This document shows positions 59,944 to 64,000 of a stretch of DNA of 64,000 nucleotides, piece after piece. Each line of letters opens with the position of its first letter. The stretch's first letter is position 1. The position numbers were made by a program, and so were the translations under genes. Source of the DNA: Moorella humiferrea. GTDB lineage: Bacteria > Bacillota > DSM-521 > Neomoorellales > Neomoorellaceae. Below the pieces are notes generated by a model. It was not told the origin of the DNA. It searched no databases and saw only the letters and a program-made list of their open reading frames with translations. Location: contig NZ_CP136419.1 in assembly GCF_039233145.1 (NCBI RefSeq), positions 1,648,001-1,712,000 of the forward strand, given 5' to 3'.

Positions 59944-61131
59944 TTACTCGTCGATACCCCCGGCAGCTTTAGATACCTCCCAGGCCGCCCTGGTGTATTT
60001 GAATTGGGTGCTGGTGCGGTAGGTATCGTAAGCCAGGCGATAATCGTCAATCAGGTGCTCGGTAAATGGCAGATCGCATTTCTCAAAGAATTTTTCCCAG
60101 CCTATTCTCTCCGCCCAGTCGCCGATACGTTCATATTTCCTGGCCTCACTGGCGTATACTTCAATGATCTTTTTCACCGTAGCCACTACTTCCGGGAAGC
60201 GGGGGAAATTGTTGGGCAGCCACGGTACTATGACCTTGGAAAATTTGGGTTCGCTGATGCGGTTGGAAATTTTTCCTCCCGCCAGAACGGCAACGCCGTC
60301 ACCGAGCTTGTCGGCAATGGGCAGAGCGGGACACATGGTATAGCAGTTGCCGCAGAACATACAGCGTTCTTCTTTAACTTTTATGGTCTTCCTGCCGTCT
60401 TCCGTTTTACCCGGTGACAAGGCCCCCACCGGACAGGCGGCTATGGCCAGGGGAATTTCACAGACGGAATCGATATTGTCGTCGACAATGGGCGGTTTGC
60501 GGTGAATTCCAAGCAGGGCGATGTCTGAGCAATGGACGGCCCCGCACATGTTCAAACAGCAGGCTACCGAAATTCTAACGTGGGCCGGCAGGGTCATACC
60601 CGTAAAATAATCCATAAGCTCGTCCATGAGGGCTTTCACCATAGAGGAAGCGTCGGTAGCCGGGGTATGACAGTGAATATAGCCCTGGGTGTGGACGATA
60701 TTGGTTACGCCGGCGCCCGTACCACCGATGGGGTACTTATAACTTCCCGTAATATATTTCCGGCTTAAAAGGTCCTGTTTTAATGCCTGCAGTTTCTCGT
60801 AGCTGGTCACCATAAATTCGATGTTATTACGGGTGGTAAAGCGGACGTAGCCGTCGCAGTACTTGTCGGCGATATCGCAGATCTCCCGAATGTTTTCGGC
60901 CGTCATGAACCGGGCACCGCCGCATCTAACGGTAAAAACCTTGTCTCCCGTTTCAGAGACGTGGACCATGATCCCCGGTTCCAGGATGTCGTGGTACAGC
61001 CATTTCCCATAGTTCTTTTGAATAACAGGGGGGAAGAAATCCCAGAAATGCCGGGGTCCGATGTCGGTTATGCGGTTTTCCGTCGGTTTCTCCGGATTAT
61101 ACTTGCCAAGGCGTTCTTGTGATAAAGCCAT
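59944..61131 (-). CDS. dsrB: dissimilatory sulfite reductase beta subunit
   Basis: A 395-residue siroheme protein. It has the sirohaem/[4Fe-4S] cysteine set in [22 protein letters not shown] and a ferredoxin insert [23 protein letters not shown]. The N-terminal [25 protein letters not shown] and [15 protein letters not shown] are as in DsrB. With DsrA it forms the alpha2-beta2 enzyme that reduces sulfite. The ATG at 61131 has GGAGGATG upstream. It follows dsrA by 15 bases. Confidence 0.96.
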   Translation of the reverse strand: MALSQERLGKYNPEKPTENRITDIGPRHFWDFFPPVIQKNYGKWLYHDILEPGIMVHVSETGDKVFTVRCGGARFMTAENIREICDIADKYCDGYVRFTTRNNIEFMVTSYEKLQALKQDLLSRKYITGSYKYPIGGTGAGVTNIVHTQGYIHCHTPATDASSMVKALMDELMDYFTGMTLPAHVRISVACCLNMCGAVHCSDIALLGIHRKPPIVDDNIDSVCEIPLAIAACPVGALSPGKTEDGRKTIKVKEERCMFCGNCYTMCPALPIADKLGDGVAVLAGGKISNRISEPKFSKVIVPWLPNNFPRFPEVVATVKKIIEVYASEARKYERIGDWAERIGWEKFFEKCDLPFTEHLIDDYRLAYDTYRTSTQFKYTRAAWEVSKAAGGIDE

Positions 61132-61146
61132 GTCAACATCCTCCTT

Positions 61147-62565
61147 TTAGCGTTTATGCCGCTGCCGGTATTCTTTGATATCCCGTTTCCAGCCGCCGGG
61201 GACGTCTTCTTCCTTCCAGAATATATAAGGGTTGGTACGCGGCATTTTAACCATCTGCGGCGCGGCCGGTACGCCGAGGACTTCGAGGAATTTAGGTAGT
61301 CCCTTCCGCTGGATTAGCTCACCCAAGCGTTCACGGTTTTTACCTTCCTCAATCCACCAATCCCAGACCTTTTCGAGGAGCTCTTTAATGTTGTCGTAAG
61401 GGGGTTCGGCCTTCATGAAGGGGATGGTCAATACAGATAGCTGGGCGCCTTCTAAAATAGGCGCTTTGGCACCGAAAAGCACGCTAACGCCCGTATCGAC
61501 GCCGGGCCTTAAAGCCCTGGGCATGACGTTAATACAGTGCATGCAGCGGTTGCATTCTTCATTGTTGATTACTAGTTTGCCGTCCTCCATAGCCATACAG
61601 CCAGTGGGGCAAAGATCTATAACTTCCTTCTGGATGTCAAACGGGCCCCAATCGCGGCCGCTGTGGGCACCGCCGTTGGGCTGGATTTCCCCTCTGATAT
61701 AGGCCTGAACCGCTTCCTGGTCGATACGAATTTCGTCCCGCCAGGTGCCGATCAAAGACATATCCGAACGAGCGATGGAAGCCACACAACCGTTGGGACA
61801 GCCGTCAATCTTAATTTTAAATTTATACGGGAAGGCCGGGCGGTGCAACTCGTCCTGGTAATGGGTGGTCAGCTCGTAGCACAAATTCTGGGTGTCAATG
61901 CAGGCAAACTCGCAGCGAGCCTTGCCGATGCAACAAGAAGGCGTGCGCAGGTTGGAGCCCGAGCCACCCAGGTCCTGATCGAGCTCATGGGTCAAATCAT
62001 AAAAGATGGGTTCCAGCTGTTCGGTGGTGGTACCTAAAAGAATAATGTCGCCCGTAGACCCATGCATATTAAAGAGACCGCTGCCCCGGAACTCCCAGAG
62101 ATCGCATAGGGCCCTGAGAAAATCAGTTTTATAGAATTTGCTGGCCGGTTGATTTACCCGTATGGTATGGAAATGGGCCACCGAAGGATATTTTTCCGGC
62201 ACGTCGGAATAACGCCCGATTACACCACCGCCGTATCCGAATACGCCGACGATACCTCCATGTTTCCAATGGGTTTCCCCGTCTTCAAAAGACAATTCCA
62301 GTTGCCCCAGGAGGTCGTCCACTACATCCTGGTCAAGCATGAGGCGGTCCTTGGGGAGCTTTTTGCGCCGCAGCGCCTCGCGTTTGGCATCGGTGACAAA
62401 GCTCGGCCAAGGCCCCTTCTCTAATTCTTCCAACATAGGTATACTGTGTTTGATCTTAAAATCCTTTAACTCTTCTTCGCTATAATTATGCAATTCTTCG
62501 TCGGTGTAAATACGCAGTTCTTCATACTTTATTTCCTTTTGCGGTCGCTTGGGTTTAAATTCCAT
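61147..62565 (-). CDS. dsrA: dissimilatory sulfite reductase alpha subunit
   Basis: A 472-residue protein. Key parts are HFHTIRVNQPASKFYKTDFLRALCDLWEFRGSGLFNMHGSTGD, the cluster site CCIGKARCEFACIDT with CPNGCVASIARSDMSLIGTWRD, and a ferredoxin domain with DLCPTGCMAM and CNRCMHCINVMPRAL. DsrA contributes the catalytic sirohaem and [4Fe-4S] pair. It is rather longer than typical members (about 420-440), mostly in the N-terminal and C-terminal extensions. The ATG at 62565 has AAAGGGGGT upstream. Confidence 0.96.
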   Translation of the reverse strand: MEFKPKRPQKEIKYEELRIYTDEELHNYSEEELKDFKIKHSIPMLEELEKGPWPSFVTDAKREALRRKKLPKDRLMLDQDVVDDLLGQLELSFEDGETHWKHGGIVGVFGYGGGVIGRYSDVPEKYPSVAHFHTIRVNQPASKFYKTDFLRALCDLWEFRGSGLFNMHGSTGDIILLGTTTEQLEPIFYDLTHELDQDLGGSGSNLRTPSCCIGKARCEFACIDTQNLCYELTTHYQDELHRPAFPYKFKIKIDGCPNGCVASIARSDMSLIGTWRDEIRIDQEAVQAYIRGEIQPNGGAHSGRDWGPFDIQKEVIDLCPTGCMAMEDGKLVINNEECNRCMHCINVMPRALRPGVDTGVSVLFGAKAPILEGAQLSVLTIPFMKAEPPYDNIKELLEKVWDWWIEEGKNRERLGELIQRKGLPKFLEVLGVPAAPQMVKMPRTNPYIFWKEEDVPGGWKRDIKEYRQRHKR

Positions 62566-62772
62566 GGCAATACCCCCTTTTATTTTTTAATTATCCACCC
62601 GCTCCCGTAACGAGGAAGTAAAGGAATTTTGCGTTTGGCAGCTCTCTAACCTCGCCCCCTTTCTGAAAGGCAACAAATTAAACAAGGAATAGTTAACACA
62701 ATCCCAAAGCGATTTTTTAATTCCCTCTCCCTTCTTCACAATAGGCCGACTTTTATCTTGTCGAAGGGAACA

Positions 62773-62821
62773 CTTTTGCTATTTATAAATTTAGTTCGCT
62801 ATTTCTCTTAAAATTCCTGCC
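62773..62821 (-). promoter_or_regulatory. shared dsr promoter block, copy 2 (upstream of dsrA)
   Basis: The block is 47/49 identical to that upstream of the dsrK operon. The core (62795-62820) reads GCAGGAATT, 11 bases, AGCGAAC on the minus strand. The dsrA start lies 230 bases downstream. Confidence 0.6.
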
Positions 62822-62865
62822 AGCCCTCAAATTTTTTTCTATAAACCTTTATGATAAAGGCTAAA

Positions 62866-62889
62866 GACGGCAGCCGTAAAGCTGCCGCC
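62866..62889 (-). terminator. hairpin after selD
   Basis: ACGGCAGC (62867-62874) pairs with GCTGCCGC (62881-62888) with one wobble or mismatch, around a GTAAA-type loop. TTTAGCCTTTAT follows on the minus strand. It is a weak intrinsic terminator candidate. Confidence 0.6.
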
Positions 62890-62899
62890 TCAAGTCTAT

Positions 62900-63949
62900 T
62901 TATGGTAGGACAACTATCTCACCCGAACCGTGGTCTACTTCACCGATAACCGCGGCCGCCGTAACTCCCCTTTCTTTTAAAGCCGCCAGTAAGGCTTTCG
63001 TTTTTTCTTCCGCCACGGCGATTAATAAGCCCCCGGATGTCTGGGGATCGCAGAGGATGTCAAAAAGGTCCTCGGGGACGCCGGCCCCCACCTTTACATC
63101 CTTTTCAATGTGACGGCGGTTGTTATAAGCCCCACCTGGTATCAGGCCCATGGCGGCAAACTCCCGGGCTTGGGGAAAGACGGGAATGGCTCCTGCATGG
63201 AACACCAGGTTCACGCCGCTTCCTTTGGCCATTTCCAGTCCATGACCCAAAAGCCCGAAGCCGGTAATGTCCGTGCAGGCATGGACGCCGACGGCCACCA
63301 TGGCCGCAGACGCATCACGGTTTAAGGTGGCCATCCATCGACTGACTTCCTGTTCCAGTTCGGGCGTTGCCATTTCGGCTTTGATGGCCGTAGTTATAAT
63401 ACCCGTACCCAGCGGTTTAGTAAGAATCAGCCGGTCGCCCGGCCGGGCTCCGCAGTTCGTTACTATTTTCTCAGGATGAACGATGCCGGTTACGGCCAGT
63501 CCATATTTCGGTTCTTCATCTTCGATGCTGTGACCGCCGACTAAAACGGCGCCGGCTTCTAGGACCTTTTCAGCCCCGCCCTTAAGGATCTCCCCCAGCA
63601 CATTTATATCAACCTTCTTGGTGGGAAAGGCTACGATATTCATGGCCGTCAGGGGCGTACCGCCCATGGCGTAGACATCGCTTAATGAGTTGGCCGCTGC
63701 TATCTGGCCGTAAAGGTAGGGATCGTCGACAATGGGCGTAAAAAAATCCACCGTTTGAATAATGGCCAGGTCGTCCGTGAGGCGGTACACGCCGGCATCG
63801 TCAACGCTGTTCATGCCTACCAGGAGATCGGGATGCTCCATTGCCGGAAGGTACTGGAGTATCTGATTCAGGGTCCCCGGACCCACCTTGGCCGCTCACC
63901 CGGAGCTGCATGAAAGCTGGGTTAGTTTAGGTTTATCGGCTTGTCCCAT
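62900..63949 (-). CDS. selD: selenide, water dikinase, itself a selenocysteine protein (in-frame TGA at 63896-63898)
   Basis: The frame from ATG 63949 (after AGGAGGTGG) is 349 residues, with an in-frame TGA as codon 18. The N-terminus reads LTQLSCSSG-TGA-AAKVGPGTL. SelD proteins have Cys or Sec at exactly this place (LTxxSxxxG[C/U]xxK), so the TGA encodes selenocysteine and is the catalytic residue. The rest has SelD signatures: VQTVDFFTPIVDDPYLYGQIAAANSLSDVYAMGG, GGHSIEDEEPKYGLAVTG, TDITGFGLLGHGLEMAKGSG and CDPQTSGGLLIAV. A reading from GTG 63886 would drop the active site. SelD makes selenophosphate for Sec-tRNA. A short stem (GGGTC/GACCC) 12 bases after the TGA is a SECIS candidate. Confidence 0.93.
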
Positions 63950-64000
63950 TTTTGCCACCTCCTTTTTCATTTATTTTACCAGTCCCTATCTATCCCATGT

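Larger units (their letters stand above)
62566..62899 (-). other. 334-bp leader region between selD and dsrA
   Basis: The stretch contains the shared dsr promoter block (62773-62821) and a perfect Spo0A-box-like heptamer TGTCGAA (62759-62765). Near selD it has a terminator hairpin. The leader of about 220 bases before dsrA shows no coding frame or recognised riboswitch. Confidence 0.5.

Noticed and set aside
62900-63886. SelD starting at GTG 63886
   Set aside because: It would lack the catalytic residue and has no ribosome binding site; the AGGAGGTGG before 63949 and the family N-terminus support the longer reading with Sec.

Overview
The window looks like chromosome of a thermophilic, spore-forming, anaerobic Firmicute of the acetogen type, most like Moorella. 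This rests on gene content and is an inference. The clues are a sporulation sigma factor of the SigK type, a three-gene oxalate oxidoreductase set with the diagnostic active-site arginines, a K+-independent membrane pyrophosphatase, a selenocysteine-containing SelD, and strong AGGAGG-type ribosome binding sites with frequent GTG and TTG starts. Almost everything is on the minus strand. The exceptions are a patatin gene (about 37.9-38.7 kb) and a cytochrome c biogenesis block (55.7-59.0 kb). I saw no rRNA, tRNA or CRISPR array.

Layout in coordinate order. 0-7 kb: a truncated S-layer-homology protein, two very small ORFs, and a Tad/Flp pilus locus (Flp pilin, TadC, TadB, CpaF, CpaE, CpaB). 7.1-7.75 kb: the 5' part of a degenerate group II intron. 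7.8-9.4 kb: a sigK-like gene with an odd 3' end and an IclR regulator. 9.7-21.2 kb: a uronate operon (ROK regulator, TIM-barrel glycosidase-like protein, TctB/A/C transporter, FAD oxidoreductase, IolB-like isomerase, UxaB, UxaA). Its upstream half is clearly more AT-rich than the surroundings. 21.5-32.8 kb: a LacI-controlled cluster with a complete branched-chain-type ABC importer and four enzymes (UroD/MtaA family, zinc alcohol dehydrogenase, fumarate-reductase-type flavoprotein, OYE-type Fe-S flavoenzyme). Its substrate is unknown. 33-41.4 kb: FAH-family hydrolase, HppA, KDG kinase and KDPG aldolase, patatin, ClC channel, NAD-dependent epimerase. 41.4-49.9 kb: an oxalate/C2-acid locus (small membrane protein, lactate/glycolate-type permease, oxalate oxidoreductase beta, alpha and gamma-delta, a CDC48-type AAA+ ATPase, and a FadR-type GntR regulator with matching palindromes). 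50-62.6 kb: a dissimilatory sulfite reductase region (dsrK-J-O-P-M led by an RsbRD_N protein; dsrA-B-D followed by a TPR gene) around a divergent block with ccsB/ccsA and a DVU0298-like HEAT protein. 62.9-63.95 kb: selD.

The genes fit together as follows. UxaB and UxaA feed 2-keto-3-deoxygluconate to KdgK and KdgA, which lie 25 kb away. Oxalate oxidoreductase delivers CO2 and low-potential electrons suited to an acetogen. CcsB/CcsA would mature the triheme cytochrome DsrJ, which with DsrMKOP should connect membrane electron carriers to DsrAB.

The most notable regulatory observation is a bipartite element, GCAGGA-N14-NNCGAA, found upstream of five minus-strand transcription units (lacI, kdgA, cdc48, dsrK, dsrA). 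It resembles the sigma-H promoter consensus. The two dsr copies are almost identical over 49 bp. No tools were run, so all family assignments come from reading motifs and recalled homology.
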